64,000 bases of DNA. Source: Cyanobium usitatum str. Tous. Its GTDB lineage: Bacteria > Cyanobacteriota > Cyanobacteriia > PCC-6307 > Cyanobiaceae. The stretch is from positions 1 through 64,000 of the forward strand of contig NZ_PXXO01000008.1 in the NCBI RefSeq assembly GCF_003011885.1, given 5' to 3'. The notes below the pieces were generated by a model that was not told the DNA's origin, did no database searches, and worked only from the letters and a program-made list of their open reading frames with translations. This document shows, piece by piece, positions 8,218 through 18,452 of this stretch. Each line of letters begins with the position of its first letter. The first letter of the stretch is position 1. The translations under genes were made by a program, and so were the position numbers.

Positions 8218-10299
8218 TTAGGTGTGCACCCGGCCGATCACAGCGGCTTCGCCAAAGCCTGCCTGCTGCAGATCGCTAAGGGCTGCTGCCAGCTGGTCGC
8301 CTGGAATCGCCGCCAGCAGCGGGCCGCAGGTCTGGGGATCAATCAGCAGGGCTTGATGAGCTGCATCGGTTTGCCCCTGGAGTTGAATCCGCTCCTCCAG
8401 TAGGGCCAGGGCGCTGGCATTAGAAGGGGCCAGGCTGCTGGCCCAGCCTGCGCTCAGCAGCGGTAAGGCCCCGGGCAGGGCCGGTATAGCTGCTGCCGCC
8501 AGCGTCACATGGCAGTTTTCTGGGCTGGCGGCCAGCATTTCGCCCAGATGGCCCAACAGCCCGAAGCCGGTCACGTCGGTGCAGGCGCGGCAACCGCGGC
8601 GGCTTAGCAGCTCCACCAGGCTTGCCTGGCATTGCTGCATCTGGGCTAGGGCGGCGTCTATCCACTGGGGCTGGGCCGCTCCAGTCATGGCCGCGGCAAA
8701 CAGCACCCCCGTGCCGATGGGCCGGCATAGCAGCAGCCCATCGCCGCTGCGTAAGGGCCCCTTGCCCCAGTGCCGCCCAGCGGGTGCCCTGCCGTTCACG
8801 CTCAGCACCAAGCTCAGGCCTGCGGGGTTGGCCGGGTTGGATTGACTGTCGCGGGCCTCCAGGCTGTGGCCGCCGATCAGGCGGGCTCCGAGCGGTTGCA
8901 GCACCGATTGGATGCCGGCCAGGGTGTCGCTGAGCAGATCTGCCTGCAGGGCGGTAGCTAGCTCCGGCAGGGTGACCACCGCTTGCAGGCTTTCCACCTG
9001 GGCGCCACTGGCCCAGAGATCACTGCAGGCATGCAGGGTGGTGAGCCGGGCATTGAGCCAGGCATCGGCTACCAGCGCCGGAAAGCCATCGACGCTCTGC
9101 AGCAGCAGGGACCCATCGCCTGCCTGGGCGATCACCGCGGCGTCCTCGGCGCTGCCAGGGGTGCCGCCTCCGAGGCCATTGCGTGTCAGGGCGTCTTGCA
9201 GGGGGCTGGCGGCCAATTTGGCGGCGCAGCCCCGGCAGGCCATCGCTGCGCCCCCATCTAGGCCCATGGCCTTCAGCTCGCTGAAGCCGGCCATGAAGCG
9301 CCGATCCACGGTCTGCTTCCAGCGCCACAGCAGCGGGCTGGGGCCCAGGGCCCATGGACCCCAGAAGGCCACCGCCTGGGGCCTCGTGTTGCTGCCATCG
9401 CCCAGCAGCTGCAGCGCCCAGCGCTGGGGCCGCCAGGTTCGCAGCTCGCGGCCTGCAACCACTGCCTTCAAATTGTGGACCAGGGTTTGGGCGCAGCGCA
9501 CAGCCCAGACACCGGAGGCGGGCCTGGGCCTGCTGGCGATCACGCCGCAGTCGCCGCTGGCGAACAGCCTTGGCTGTCGCCATACCTGCAGGCTGGCCTC
9601 AGTGAGCAGGCGCCCCTCGCTGTTGCAGGCCAGGCCTGAGGCGGTGAGCCAGCGGGGTGCGCGGCTGCCAGTGCAGGCCAGGTCGGCGGCGGCGTCATCC
9701 GGGCAGTTGGCCTCGATGGCAATGCCGGCGCTTTCCAGTAGCTGCTCCCCCAATTTGTTGGCTGCCTTTGAGCCCAGATTCAGCTGGCTGCCGCGCAGCT
9801 GCAGCCTGGGCTGCTGGCCCCTCGCCCGAAGCGCCAGGGCCACCTCTACGGCCGCGGCGCCGCCACCCTGGATGCGAACGCTGCCTGATTTGGGCTGGCT
9901 GCACCAGAGCAAAAAGGGCTCCAGGGGCTTTACCGCCATGGCTGCATGGTTTGCGACGCCGGTTTCTGCGCCCACATCGAGGCTGAGCCAGTCCCAGCGC
10001 AGGTTGGGCCGCCCCGCCAGTGCCAGCTCCCGACCCTCGGGATCAATCGCCGTGATCTCTGCCTGTACGAAGGTCACCCCCGCCAGCAGGCAAAGGCGGC
10101 GTAGGTCGATGGCGCAGGCGGCTGGCTCATAAAGACCGGCGACCAGCCCCGGCACCATGCCCGAGTAGAGGGCGGTGCTGTGGCGGCTCACCAGGGTGAT
10201 CCAGGCGGCTGGCCGCTGCCGGTCCATGGCCCACATACGCAGCACCAGGGCGTGGCTATGGCCGCCACCGGCGAGCACCAGCCTTGCTTCAGCTGCCAT
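8218..10299 (-). CDS. selD: Fusion of NADH-dehydrogenase-like flavoprotein with selenide, water dikinase
   Basis: A 693-residue two-domain protein. Residues 1-340 form an FAD/NAD pyridine-nucleotide oxidoreductase like type II NADH dehydrogenase: LVLAGGGHSH at the N-terminus, LYSGMVPG, and an FASGDCGVI FAD motif near 250. Residues from about 350 are SelD, which makes selenophosphate from selenide and ATP. The catalytic cysteine and lysine of SelD map to GCAAK (C358, K361); GGHSLEARDS and DVTGFGLLGHLGEM are conserved. Such fusions are known in cyanobacteria. Selenophosphate here probably serves 2-selenouridine tRNA modification, although no selU or selA is visible in the window. The ATG at 10299 overlaps the end of galE by 11 bp, suggesting coupling. 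Confidence 0.88.
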   Translation of the reverse strand: MAAEARLVLAGGGHSHALVLRMWAMDRQRPAAWITLVSRHSTALYSGMVPGLVAGLYEPAACAIDLRRLCLLAGVTFVQAEITAIDPEGRELALAGRPNLRWDWLSLDVGAETGVANHAAMAVKPLEPFLLWCSQPKSGSVRIQGGGAAAVEVALALRARGQQPRLQLRGSQLNLGSKAANKLGEQLLESAGIAIEANCPDDAAADLACTGSRAPRWLTASGLACNSEGRLLTEASLQVWRQPRLFASGDCGVIASRPRPASGVWAVRCAQTLVHNLKAVVAGRELRTWRPQRWALQLLGDGSNTRPQAVAFWGPWALGPSPLLWRWKQTVDRRFMAGFSELKAMGLDGGAAMACRGCAAKLAASPLQDALTRNGLGGGTPGSAEDAAVIAQAGDGSLLLQSVDGFPALVADAWLNARLTTLHACSDLWASGAQVESLQAVVTLPELATALQADLLSDTLAGIQSVLQPLGARLIGGHSLEARDSQSNPANPAGLSLVLSVNGRAPAGRHWGKGPLRSGDGLLLCRPIGTGVLFAAAMTGAAQPQWIDAALAQMQQCQASLVELLSRRGCRACTDVTGFGLLGHLGEMLAASPENCHVTLAAAAIPALPGALPLLSAGWASSLAPSNASALALLEERIQLQGQTDAAHQALLIDPQTCGPLLAAIPGDQLAAALSDLQQAGFGEAAVIGRVHT

Positions 10300-11332
10300 A
10301 ACCTTCGGGATTGGCCTGCTGCCAGGCCCAGCCGTCGCGGCACATCTCCTCCAGGGAGCGGCGGGTGCTCCAGCTGAGCCGTTCAGTTGCCAGGCGCGGA
10401 TCGGCCACGGTGCTGGCGGCGTCTCCGTCTCGCCTTTCCACAACGGCGTACGGAACTGAACGGCGACTGGCGAGCTCAAAGGCCCTCACCACATCCAGCA
10501 CCGAGTGGCCCTGGCCGCTGCCCAGGTTGAGGCTGAGCAGCTGGGGGGGCTCGGCCAGCAGCACGTCCAAGGCGGCCCGGTGCCCCTCAGCGAGGTCCAT
10601 CACATGTATGTAATCGCGGACGCCGCTGCCATCGGGGGTGGGCCAGTCGCCGCCAAACACCTGCAGGCAGTCGCGACGCCCCACCGCCACCTGGCTCACA
10701 AAGGGGAACAGGTTGTTGGGTATGCCCCTGGGGTCTTCGCCGATGCGCCCACTGGGGTGGGCTCCCACCGGATTGAAGTAGCGCAGCCGGGCGATGCGCC
10801 AGCCGGGCTCACTGGCGACTAGGTCGGCTAGCAGCTGTTCCACGGCGGCTTTGCTGTGGCCGTAGGGGTTGATCGGCTGGATTGGTGCGCTTTCAGGGAT
10901 CGGTACTAGCTCCGGCATGCCGTAGAGGGTGGCGCTGCTGCTGAACACCAGGTTGCGGCACCCATGGGCCTGCATCACCTGCAGCAGCTGGCGCGAGCCA
11001 CAGAGGTTCACGTCCCAGTAACGCAGGGGCTCACGCAACGATTCACCCACCGCCTTGAGTCCGGCGAAGTGGACCACGGCTGTGATTGGCCGGCCGGTCG
11101 GGGTCGCCTTGAAGGCCCGCTCTAGATCTCCAGCGGAGCGAATGTCGCCCTCCACCACCTGCAGCCGGCCGGCTGCTGAGGGGCCGGCGAGTTCCAGCAC
11201 GCGCTTCAGGCTTTCCCGAGAGCTGTTGTCAAAGTTGTCCAGCACCACCAAGTTGTGGCCTGCCTCCAGCAGCACCAGACAGGTGTGGGTGCCGATGAAG
11301 CCAGCACCTCCGGTGATCAACAGGTGGGCCAT
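10289..11332 (-). CDS. galE: UDP-glucose 4-epimerase
   Basis: Extended short-chain dehydrogenase of 347 residues that interconverts UDP-glucose and UDP-galactose. The NAD-binding motif GGAGFIGTH (about 8-16), the FAGLKAVGES block, the catalytic YGHSKAAVE (Tyr and Lys of YxxxK) and NPVGAHPSGRIGEDP are all visible and specific for GalE. It is divergent from ugd; about 50 bp separate the two starts and must hold both promoters. selD follows with a small overlap. The product feeds LPS, exopolysaccharide or galactolipid synthesis. Confidence 0.94.
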   Translation of the reverse strand: MAHLLITGGAGFIGTHTCLVLLEAGHNLVVLDNFDNSSRESLKRVLELAGPSAAGRLQVVEGDIRSAGDLERAFKATPTGRPITAVVHFAGLKAVGESLREPLRYWDVNLCGSRQLLQVMQAHGCRNLVFSSSATLYGMPELVPIPESAPIQPINPYGHSKAAVEQLLADLVASEPGWRIARLRYFNPVGAHPSGRIGEDPRGIPNNLFPFVSQVAVGRRDCLQVFGGDWPTPDGSGVRDYIHVMDLAEGHRAALDVLLAEPPQLLSLNLGSGQGHSVLDVVRAFELASRRSVPYAVVERRDGDAASTVADPRLATERLSWSTRRSLEEMCRDGWAWQQANPEGYGS

Positions 11333-11384
11333 GGAGGTAATTCGTGCTTAAGGAATAGTCTCTCGTTGTGGCTATGTGAATTCC

Positions 11385-12800
11385 ATGGGATTGTCCACTA
11401 TCCGCTCCATCTGCTGCATTGGAGCGGGCTATGTGGGTGGGCCGACGATGGCGGTGATTGCAGATCGCTGCCCGGATGTGCAGGTGACTGTGGTGGACCT
11501 CAGCGCTGAGCGGATTGCAGCCTGGAATAGCGCCGATCTAAGCCGCCTGCCGGTGTATGAGCCGGGTCTCGATGCGGTTGTGGGCCGGGCGCGGGGCCGC
11601 AATTTGCACTTTTCCACGGCTGTGGAGGAGGCAATCGCTGCGGCGGATCTGGTGTTCATCTCGGTGAACACCCCCACCAAAACGAAAGGCCTGGGTGCCG
11701 GCCAGGCCAGCGACCTGAAGTGGGTGGAGGCGAGTGCCCGCACGGTGGCAAAAGCTGCCCAGGGTCACACGATCGTGGTGGAGAAGAGCACGCTGCCGGT
11801 GCGCACCGCTGAGGTGATTCAGCAGATCCTCTCCGCATCTGAGGGCAGTGGTGTAAGCGAAACCCAGCCGGCCAAGAGCTTTTCGGTGCTCTCCAACCCG
11901 GAGTTCCTGGCGGAGGGCACAGCTATTGCCGATCTGGAGAAGCCAGATCGGGTGCTGATCGGTGGCCAGGACCCCGAGGCGATCGAGGCCCTGGCGGCGA
12001 TTTACGGCCACTGGGTGGCGCCCCAGAAGATCCTGCGCACCAACCTCTGGAGCAGCGAGCTCTCCAAGCTCACGGCTAATGCCTTTTTGGCGCAGCGGAT
12101 CAGCTCGATCAACAGCATTGCGGCGTTTTGTGAGGCCACTGGCGCCAACGTGCGCGAGGTGGCCCGGGCGATTGGCGCCGACAGCCGCATTGGCGAGAAG
12201 TTTCTGCAGGCGGGTCCTGGCTTTGGCGGCAGCTGCTTTAAGAAGGACATCTTGAATTTGGTGTACCTGTGCCGCCACTACGGGCTGGAGGAGGTGGCGG
12301 CCTACTGGGAGCAGGTGGTGACGCTGAACCACTGGCAGCAGCAGCGCATAGCCCGGCTGGTGATCAGCAATCTGTTTGGCACGGTGAGCGGCAAGCGGAT
12401 CGGCGTGCTGGGGTTTGCGTTCAAGGCCGATACGAACGACACGCGGGAGTCGCCGGCGATCCGGATCTGCCGGGAACTGCTAGAGGAGGGAGCGGTGCTG
12501 CAGATCGTCGATCCCAAGGTGAGCGAGAGCCAGATGGCTAAGGATCTGGGTCAACCGGCCGGCGCTGGCGAGGGCGACGGAGATGGCAGCTGGCAGCGGG
12601 TGCCGGAGGTGCTGCAGGCGGCCAGCGGCGCCGATGCCCTGCTGCTGCTCACCGAGTGGCAGCAGTTTGCTGTGATCGACTGGCCGGCGGTGGCGGCCGT
12701 AATGCGCCAGCCGGCCTGGCTGTTTGATGCTCGCGCCAAGGCCGACGGCGCCTTAGCCCGTGCTGCGGGTCTGCAGGTGTGGACCGTGGGGGAGGGCTGA
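11385..12800 (+). CDS. ugd: UDP-glucose 6-dehydrogenase
   Basis: Oxidises UDP-glucose to UDP-glucuronate with two NAD+. Evidence: CCIGAGYVGGPTMAV Rossmann motif near the N-terminus, FISVNTPTKTKG, VEKSTLPVRT, NPEFLAEGTA, and the catalytic cysteine in GPGFGGSCFKKD. C-terminal domain GVLGFAFKADTNDTRESPA is intact. About 471 residues; insertions such as KTKGLGAGQASDLKW resemble the eukaryote-like UGDH form. I prefer ATG at 11385; a GTG three codons upstream (11376) is an alternative. Heads a run ugd-uxs-epimerase with gaps of 3 and -4 bp. Confidence 0.93.
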   Translation: MGLSTIRSICCIGAGYVGGPTMAVIADRCPDVQVTVVDLSAERIAAWNSADLSRLPVYEPGLDAVVGRARGRNLHFSTAVEEAIAAADLVFISVNTPTKTKGLGAGQASDLKWVEASARTVAKAAQGHTIVVEKSTLPVRTAEVIQQILSASEGSGVSETQPAKSFSVLSNPEFLAEGTAIADLEKPDRVLIGGQDPEAIEALAAIYGHWVAPQKILRTNLWSSELSKLTANAFLAQRISSINSIAAFCEATGANVREVARAIGADSRIGEKFLQAGPGFGGSCFKKDILNLVYLCRHYGLEEVAAYWEQVVTLNHWQQQRIARLVISNLFGTVSGKRIGVLGFAFKADTNDTRESPAIRICRELLEEGAVLQIVDPKVSESQMAKDLGQPAGAGEGDGDGSWQRVPEVLQAASGADALLLLTEWQQFAVIDWPAVAAVMRQPAWLFDARAKADGALARAAGLQVWTVGEG

Positions 12801-12803
12801 GCC

Positions 12804-13748
12804 ATGCCCGCCTCTCCCCCCCGCAACCTGATCACCGGCGGTGCCGGTTTTGTGGGTTCGCACCTGGTGGACCGGCTGATTGAAGCTGGCGAGGAGGTGA
12901 TCTGCCTCGACAACTTTTTCACTGGCCGTAAGGCGAATGTGGCCCAGTGGATTGGCCACCCGCGCTTTGAGCTGATCCGCCATGACGTCACCGAGCCGAT
13001 CCGGCTGGAGGTGGACCGGATCTGGCACCTGGCCTGCCCGGCCTCACCGGTGCACTACCAGCACAACCCGATCAAAACCGCCAAAACCAGCTTCCTGGGC
13101 ACCTACAACATGCTGGGCCTGGCGAGGCGGGTGGGGGCGCGGCTGCTGCTGGCCAGCACCAGTGAGGTTTATGGCGATCCGGAGGTGCACCCCCAGCCCG
13201 AGAGCTACCGGGGCTGTGTGAACACGATTGGCATCCGCAGCTGCTACGACGAGGGCAAGCGGATCGCCGAAACGCTGTGCTTCGACTACCGGCGCATGCA
13301 TGGGGTGGAGATCCGGGTGGCGCGGATCTTCAACACCTACGGTCCAAGAATGCTGCCCGACGACGGCCGGGTGGTGAGCAACTTCATCGTGCAGGCCCTT
13401 AAAGGCCAACCGCTCACCCTCTATGGCGATGGCAGCCAGACCCGCAGCTTTTGTTATGTGGATGATCTGGTGGAGGGCCTGATCCGGCTGATGAACGGCG
13501 GCCACACCGGCCCGATGAATATCGGCAACCCCGGTGAATTCACGATCCGCCAGCTGGCCGAGCTGGTGCGCGCGCGCATCAACCCCGACTTGCCGCTCAC
13601 CTGTCAGCCGCTGCCGGCGGATGATCCCCTGCAACGTCAACCGGTGATCGAGCTGGCGCAGCGGGAGCTGGGCTGGCAGCCGACGGTGCCGCTGGAGCAG
13701 GGGCTGGAGCCCACGATTGCCTACTTCCGGGAGATGTTGAATCGATGA
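12804..13748 (+). CDS. uxs: UDP-glucuronate decarboxylase (UDP-xylose synthase)
   Basis: Short-chain dehydrogenase of 314 residues. Motifs: [36 protein letters not shown], the catalytic SCYDEGKR (YxxxK), and [11 protein letters not shown]. This set is characteristic of UDP-xylose synthase, which oxidises and decarboxylates UDP-glucuronate. It uses the product of ugd three bases upstream. The stop overlaps the start of the next epimerase as ATGA, so the three genes are very likely one transcript. The product UDP-xylose would go to surface polysaccharide. Confidence 0.92.
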   Translation: MPASPPRNLITGGAGFVGSHLVDRLIEAGEEVICLDNFFTGRKANVAQWIGHPRFELIRHDVTEPIRLEVDRIWHLACPASPVHYQHNPIKTAKTSFLGTYNMLGLARRVGARLLLASTSEVYGDPEVHPQPESYRGCVNTIGIRSCYDEGKRIAETLCFDYRRMHGVEIRVARIFNTYGPRMLPDDGRVVSNFIVQALKGQPLTLYGDGSQTRSFCYVDDLVEGLIRLMNGGHTGPMNIGNPGEFTIRQLAELVRARINPDLPLTCQPLPADDPLQRQPVIELAQRELGWQPTVPLEQGLEPTIAYFREMLNR

Positions 13749-14764
13749 GTCGCCCCGTGTTGGTTACCGGTGCGGCCGGCTTTATCGGTGCGGCGGTGTG
13801 TGAGCGGCTTTTGGCCCGGGGTGAACGGGTGGTGGGGATCGATAACCTCAACAGTTACTACGACCCTGCCTTGAAGGAGGCCCGGCTGAGCCGGATCGAG
13901 GCCTCTGCCCCCAGGGAGTCCTGGAGCTTTCAGCGTCTGGAGCTGGAGGATGGATCTGCCATCGCGGATCTCTTCGCCCGCGACCGACCCCGACTGGTGA
14001 TTCACTTGGCCGCCCAGGCCGGGGTGCGTTACTCCCTCGAAAATCCTGGTGCTTACTTGCAGAGCAACCTGGTGGGGTTTGGCGCAATCCTCGAAGGCTG
14101 CCGCCACCACGGCGTTGTGCATCTGGTGTACGCCTCCAGTAGCTCGGTGTATGGCGGCAATACCAACCTGCCGTTCACGGAACATCAGTCCGTGAACCAT
14201 CCGGTGAGCCTGTACGCGGCAACTAAGAAAGCCAATGAATTGATGGCCCACACCTACAGCCACCTTTATGGGCTGCCGGCTACGGGGCTGCGCTTTTTCA
14301 CCGTGTACGGCCCCTGGGGCCGGCCCGACATGGCGCCGATGTTGTTTGCCAAGGCGATCCTGGCGGGGGAGCCGATCCGGGTGTTCAACCAGGGGCGCAT
14401 GCGCCGCGATTTTACCTACATCGACGACATCGTGACCGGGGTGATTGCCTGCGCCGATAAGCCGGCCAGCGCCGATCCCAGGTTTGACTCCGCGGCTCCA
14501 GACCCTGCCACCAGCTGGGCCCCGCATCGCTTGTTCAACATCGGCAACAGCGAGCCGGTGGAGCTGCTCCGCTTCATTGAATTGCTGGAGCAGGCGCTGG
14601 GTCGGCCGGCGATCCGCGACCTGCAGCCGATGCAGCCCGGCGATGTGGAGGCCACCGCCGCCGATACGAGCTTGCTCGAGGCCTGGGTGGGCTTCAGTCC
14701 CTCCACCTCGATCGAGGTGGGGGTTGAACGCTTCGCCCGTTGGTATCAAGCCAGCTACGCCTGA
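13745..14764 (+). CDS. NAD-dependent epimerase, probable UDP-glucuronate 4-epimerase
   Basis: A 339-residue SDR protein with [11 protein letters not shown] at the N-terminus, [15 protein letters not shown] (about 82-96), SSSSVYGGN, catalytic YAATKKANE, and [14 protein letters not shown]. The RYS and GPWGRPDMA elements are typical of bacterial UDP-glucuronate 4-epimerases (LpsL/Cap1J type), giving UDP-galacturonate. Position immediately after ugd and uxs supports a UDP-glucuronate substrate; so UDP-glucuronate has two competing fates in one operon. A closely related epimerase acting on another UDP-hexuronate or UDP-hexose cannot be ruled out. Confidence 0.82.
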   Translation: MSRPVLVTGAAGFIGAAVCERLLARGERVVGIDNLNSYYDPALKEARLSRIEASAPRESWSFQRLELEDGSAIADLFARDRPRLVIHLAAQAGVRYSLENPGAYLQSNLVGFGAILEGCRHHGVVHLVYASSSSVYGGNTNLPFTEHQSVNHPVSLYAATKKANELMAHTYSHLYGLPATGLRFFTVYGPWGRPDMAPMLFAKAILAGEPIRVFNQGRMRRDFTYIDDIVTGVIACADKPASADPRFDSAAPDPATSWAPHRLFNIGNSEPVELLRFIELLEQALGRPAIRDLQPMQPGDVEATAADTSLLEAWVGFSPSTSIEVGVERFARWYQASYA

Positions 14765-14803
14765 GCGCCGGCAGGCAGACTCACCCAACTTGCTGCTTTC
14801 GGT

Positions 14804-16084
14804 TTGGCATCGCTGCAGAGCCTGCGTGGCATGGCCGATCTGCTGCCAGAGCAGATTCGCCTGTGGCAGCACGTGGAAGCCACGGCCCGCGAGCACTTCC
14901 GCCGCAGTGCCATCACTGAGATCCGCACCCCCCTGCTGGAGGTCACCGAGCTGTTTGCCCGCGGCATCGGCGAGGCCACCGACGTGGTGGGCAAAGAGAT
15001 GTACACCTTTCTCGACCGGGGTGAGCGCAGCTGCACCCTGCGGCCGGAGGGCACGGCGTCGGTGGTGCGGGCGGCGATCCAGCACGGCCTGCTGAGCCAG
15101 GGCCCCCAGCGCCTCTGGTATGGCGGGCCGATGTTTCGCTACGAGCGCCCCCAGGCGGGCCGGCTGCGTCAGTTCCACCAGATCGGACTGGAGCTGCTCG
15201 GTTTTGCCGATGCCTGCAGTGACGTGGAGGCCATTGCCGTGGCCTGGGATCTGCTGGCCGAGCTGGGGGTGGGCGGGCTGGAGCTGCAGCTCAATTCCCT
15301 CGGTAGCAGCGAAGACCGGGCCCGCTACCGCGAGCTGCTGGTGGCTTGGCTGGAGCAGCGGCGAGGCCAGCTCGATGCCGATTCCCAGGCCCGCATCCAC
15401 AGCAACCCCCTGCGGGTGCTCGATTCCAAGAACCCCGATACCCAGGCTTTGCTGGCGGAGGCCCCCAGCCTGGCGTCCGCTCTCAGCGACGCGAGCCAGG
15501 CCCGCTTTGCGGCGGTGCAGCAGTCCCTCAAGGCCCTGGGGATCCCCTTTGTGCTCAACCCCCGGCTGGTGCGCGGCCTCGATTACTACAGCCACACCGC
15601 CTTTGAGATCACCAGCAGCCAGCTGGGGGCGCAGGCCACCGTGTGCGGTGGTGGCCGCTACGACGGCCTGGTGCAGCAGCTAGGCGGGCCGGCCACGCCG
15701 GCGATCGGCTGGGCCCTCGGGATGGAGCGGCTGGTGTTGCTGCTCAGCCAGAACGAAGCTTCGGTGGCTGCCGCCCCAGCCCTCGATCTCTATGTGGTTA
15801 GCCGTGGCGAGGCCGCGGCAGCGCTGGCCCTGGCCCTGGCACGGCGCTGCCGCCAGGCTGGACTGGCTGTGGAGAGGGATGCCAGTGGCGCGGCCTTCGG
15901 TAAGCAGTTCAAGCGGGCCGACCGTTCCGGGGCCCGTTGGGCGGCGGTAATCGGCGAGCAGGAGGCGCTAGACGGGGTGGTGGGGCTCAAGGATCTGCGG
16001 GTCGATGGCGGCGAGCAGGTCGATAAGCGGCTCACTCCTGAAGCCCTCCTTGTGGCCCTCGCAGCGGGCCCGCCGAGGCCATGA
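14804..16084 (+). CDS. hisS: Histidyl-tRNA synthetase
   Basis: Class II aminoacyl-tRNA synthetase of 426 residues. Motif 2 region [16 protein letters not shown], histidine A motif [14 protein letters not shown] and motif 3 [11 protein letters not shown] are all present, and a C-terminal anticodon-binding domain follows from about residue 325. The start is taken at TTG 14804, because the sequence after it ([16 protein letters not shown]) aligns with usual HisRS N-termini; the next ATG would remove the conserved LRGM segment. Stands alone between the epimerase and lpxI, with about 90 bp on the downstream side. Confidence 0.94.
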   Translation: MASLQSLRGMADLLPEQIRLWQHVEATAREHFRRSAITEIRTPLLEVTELFARGIGEATDVVGKEMYTFLDRGERSCTLRPEGTASVVRAAIQHGLLSQGPQRLWYGGPMFRYERPQAGRLRQFHQIGLELLGFADACSDVEAIAVAWDLLAELGVGGLELQLNSLGSSEDRARYRELLVAWLEQRRGQLDADSQARIHSNPLRVLDSKNPDTQALLAEAPSLASALSDASQARFAAVQQSLKALGIPFVLNPRLVRGLDYYSHTAFEITSSQLGAQATVCGGGRYDGLVQQLGGPATPAIGWALGMERLVLLLSQNEASVAAAPALDLYVVSRGEAAAALALALARRCRQAGLAVERDASGAAFGKQFKRADRSGARWAAVIGEQEALDGVVGLKDLRVDGGEQVDKRLTPEALLVALAAGPPRP

Positions 16085-16175
16085 CGCCACAGGACCTGTC
16101 CACCAGAGCAGGCCACTCCCGGGTGTTGGGCCTTTGACTGTGTTTTGACCCTTATGTGAAGCAAGCCCGGCCCTG

Positions 16176-17009
16176 ATGGGTGATCCGACCGTCGCGATCA
16201 TTGCTGGTGAGGGCGTGTTGCCTCGGATGCTCTCGGAGGCTCTCAGCCGTGCGGGGCGGACCCATATCGCCTGCTACCCCCACGGTCTGGAGGTGGAAGT
16301 GCCGGCGGCTGAGGAGTTTTTCTTCGAGCGCTCGATCGCCTTCATCAAGTCGCTGCAGCAGCGAGGCATCAAGCAGATCGTGATGGTGGGCAAGTTTGTG
16401 CGGCCGCGCTCGCTCAACCTGCTGCGCTTTGAAGGCTCCACCTTGATGGCCGCTCCCCGCATCCTGGCGTCGCTGCGCAATGGCGATGACGCCTCCCTGC
16501 GGGCCCTGGCCCAGATCATCGAGGAGCACGGCCTGAAGGTGGTGGGCATCGAAGATGTGGCGCCAAATCTGCTGCCGGAGCCAGGCTTGTATGCCAGCAC
16601 CGTGCCCAGCGATCTGGACCGCGCCGATGTGGAGCGCGCCGCATACATCGTGGAGGCCATCTCCCAGGTGGACGTGGGCCAGGGAGCGGTGGTGGCCAAG
16701 GGGCTGTGCCTGGCCACCGAAGCCCTGCCCGGCACCGACGCCATGCTCGAGTGGGTGGCTGCCACCCGCACCGATCGGCCGGAGACGGGACGCACCGGGG
16801 TGCTCTACAAGGCCCCCAAGCTCAACCAGGACCGGCGCATGGACCTCCCCGGCATCGGTCCCACCACCGTGGCCAAGGCCGCGGCAGCGGGGTTGGCAGG
16901 CATCGCCTGGGAAGCCCGCAGTGCCCTGTTGCTGGATGCTGAGCAAACGATGGCGGACGCCGAGAGGCTGGGGCTGTTTTTATGGTCGCGGGAGCCTGAT
17001 CAGGCCTAA
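16176..17009 (+). CDS. lpxI: LpxI-type UDP-2,3-diacylglucosamine pyrophosphatase
   Basis: The 277-residue protein belongs to the DUF1009/LpxI family, an alternative to LpxH that hydrolyses UDP-2,3-diacylglucosamine to lipid X in lipid A synthesis. Visible features: [11 protein letters not shown] at the N-terminus, [13 protein letters not shown], and the C-terminal [20 protein letters not shown], where the family's catalytic aspartate region lies. The length equals the family norm. This supplies the step before LpxB, which is encoded at 37.9 kb. The stop shares four bases (CTAA) with the convergent hisB. Confidence 0.88.
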   Translation: MGDPTVAIIAGEGVLPRMLSEALSRAGRTHIACYPHGLEVEVPAAEEFFFERSIAFIKSLQQRGIKQIVMVGKFVRPRSLNLLRFEGSTLMAAPRILASLRNGDDASLRALAQIIEEHGLKVVGIEDVAPNLLPEPGLYASTVPSDLDRADVERAAYIVEAISQVDVGQGAVVAKGLCLATEALPGTDAMLEWVAATRTDRPETGRTGVLYKAPKLNQDRRMDLPGIGPTTVAKAAAAGLAGIAWEARSALLLDAEQTMADAERLGLFLWSREPDQA

Positions 17010-17647
17010 GCCAGCACACCCTTGCTGCTCGGGACCGCACCCGCCCGGCGCGGATCGAGCTCCGTCGCCTGGCGCAGAGACCGGGCGAACGCCTTGAAGC
17101 AGGCCTCCACGATGTGGTGGGAGTTCACCCCATCCAGCTGGCGAATGTGCAGGGTGAGGCCACTGTTGTTGGCCACCGCCACGAAGAACTCCTTCACCAG
17201 CTCGGTGTCGTAGCAGCCAATCTTCTGGGCCGGGATCTTTAGCCCGTAGCTGAGGTGGGGCCGGCCGCTGCAGTCGAGGACCACCTGCACCAAGGCCTCA
17301 TCCAGCGGCGCCACGAAGTGGCCGAAGCGGTGGATGCCGCGCCGCTCGCCCAGGGCCAGGGCCAGGGCCTGGCCCACGGCAATGCCAACGTCTTCGTTGG
17401 TGTGATGATCGTCGATATGGGTGTCCCCCAGCGCCTTGATCTCCAGGTCGATCAGGCCGTGGCTACTGATCTGGTGGAGCATGTGGTCAAGGAAGGGCAC
17501 GCCGGTGTTCACCGTGCAGCAGCCGCTGCCATCGAGCCCCAGCGTCACGCGCACGTCGGTTTCGCCGGTGACGCGGTGGATGGTGCCGGTACGCATGGGG
17601 TTGCCCTCCTGGGCCTGCTTGGACTCTTGGCTCAGTGTGCCGCTCAC
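17006..17647 (-). CDS. hisB: Imidazoleglycerol-phosphate dehydratase
   Basis: Sixth step of histidine synthesis. The protein (213 residues from the GTG at 17647) has the two histidine-rich metal-binding motifs DDHHTNED (about 80-87) and the later [11 protein letters not shown], plus FLDHMLHQ near the N-terminus. Monofunctional, as in cyanobacteria. The GTG start overlaps the fabI stop as GTGA; a second in-frame ATG 17 codons later would give a shorter N-terminus beginning at the conserved [13 protein letters not shown] and is equally plausible. Confidence 0.93.
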   Translation of the reverse strand: MSGTLSQESKQAQEGNPMRTGTIHRVTGETDVRVTLGLDGSGCCTVNTGVPFLDHMLHQISSHGLIDLEIKALGDTHIDDHHTNEDVGIAVGQALALALGERRGIHRFGHFVAPLDEALVQVVLDCSGRPHLSYGLKIPAQKIGCYDTELVKEFFVAVANNSGLTLHIRQLDGVNSHHIVEACFKAFARSLRQATELDPRRAGAVPSSKGVLA

Positions 17648-18426
17648 ATCCCCGTGATGCAGTAGCCGGCGTCCACATAGATCACCTGGCCGGTGATGCC
17701 GGAGGCCAGGGGGCTGGCCAGGAAGGCGGCGGTGCTGCCCACTTCCTCCTGGGTAACGGTGCGCTGCAGGGGCGCTTTCGCTTCCACGTTGTGGATCATG
17801 TCGAGGATGCCGCCGATGGCGCTGCTGGCCAGGGTGCGGATCGGTCCGGCGCTGATGGCGTTGACGCGCACCTGCTTCTCGGGGCCAAGCTCAGCCGCCA
17901 AGTAGCGCACCGAGGCCTCCAGGGCTGCCTTGGCCACGCCCATCACGTTGTAGTTGGGGATGGCCCGCTCAGCCCCCAGATAGCTCAGCGTGATGACGCT
18001 GCCGCCTTCGTTGAAGAGCGGCTTGGCCCAGCGGCACAGGGGCGCCAGGGAGTAGGCGCTCACCTCCAGGGCCCGGGCGAAGCCCTCGGGGCTGATGGCG
18101 GAATAGTCGCCGATCAGCTCCTCCTTGCCGGCGAAGGCCAGGCAGTGCACCAGCACGTCGATCGAGCTCCATTGCTCCTTCACCCGCGCAAACACGGCTT
18201 CGATTTGGGCGGAGTCCTGCACGTTGAGGGGTTCAAACAGGCTGGGGGCCAGCGGCGCGGTGAGCTCGCGCACCTTGCCCTCGAAGCGGCCCTTCTCATC
18301 GGGCAGATAGGTCACTCCCAGCTCAGCCCCGGCGGCATGCAGCTGCTGGGCGATGCCCCAGGCGATCGATTTGTTATTGGCGATGCCGGTAACCAGGGCC
18401 TTTTTGCCGCGCAAATCGAGGAGCAT
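17644..18426 (-). CDS. fabI: Enoyl-[acyl-carrier-protein] reductase (NADH)
   Basis: Last reductive step of fatty acid elongation. 260 residues starting at ATG 18426 with [21 protein letters not shown], the FabI nucleotide-binding region. The catalytic pair is in [13 protein letters not shown] (Tyr-x6-Lys), and the [13 protein letters not shown] segment is the substrate-loop region targeted by triclosan in other bacteria. Upstream in-frame codons extend the frame by 17 residues with no homology, so the shorter start is preferred. Co-transcribed with hisB (overlap of stop and start). Confidence 0.94.
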   Translation of the reverse strand: MLLDLRGKKALVTGIANNKSIAWGIAQQLHAAGAELGVTYLPDEKGRFEGKVRELTAPLAPSLFEPLNVQDSAQIEAVFARVKEQWSSIDVLVHCLAFAGKEELIGDYSAISPEGFARALEVSAYSLAPLCRWAKPLFNEGGSVITLSYLGAERAIPNYNVMGVAKAALEASVRYLAAELGPEKQVRVNAISAGPIRTLASSAIGGILDMIHNVEAKAPLQRTVTQEEVGSTAAFLASPLASGITGQVIYVDAGYCITGM

Positions 18427-18452
18427 GGGAGCAGTGGCCGGGAGCCGGAACG

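Noticed and set aside
8912-10132. A 406-codon plus-strand frame inside the SelD fusion gene
   Set aside because: Ser/Arg/Ala-rich shadow translation; the minus strand encodes a recognisable fusion protein.
13721-15595. A 624-codon open frame on the minus strand opposite the 4-epimerase and hisS
   Set aside because: High GC keeps antisense frames open; the product is rich in His, Gln, Arg and Gly without domain signatures, while both plus-strand genes have intact motifs.
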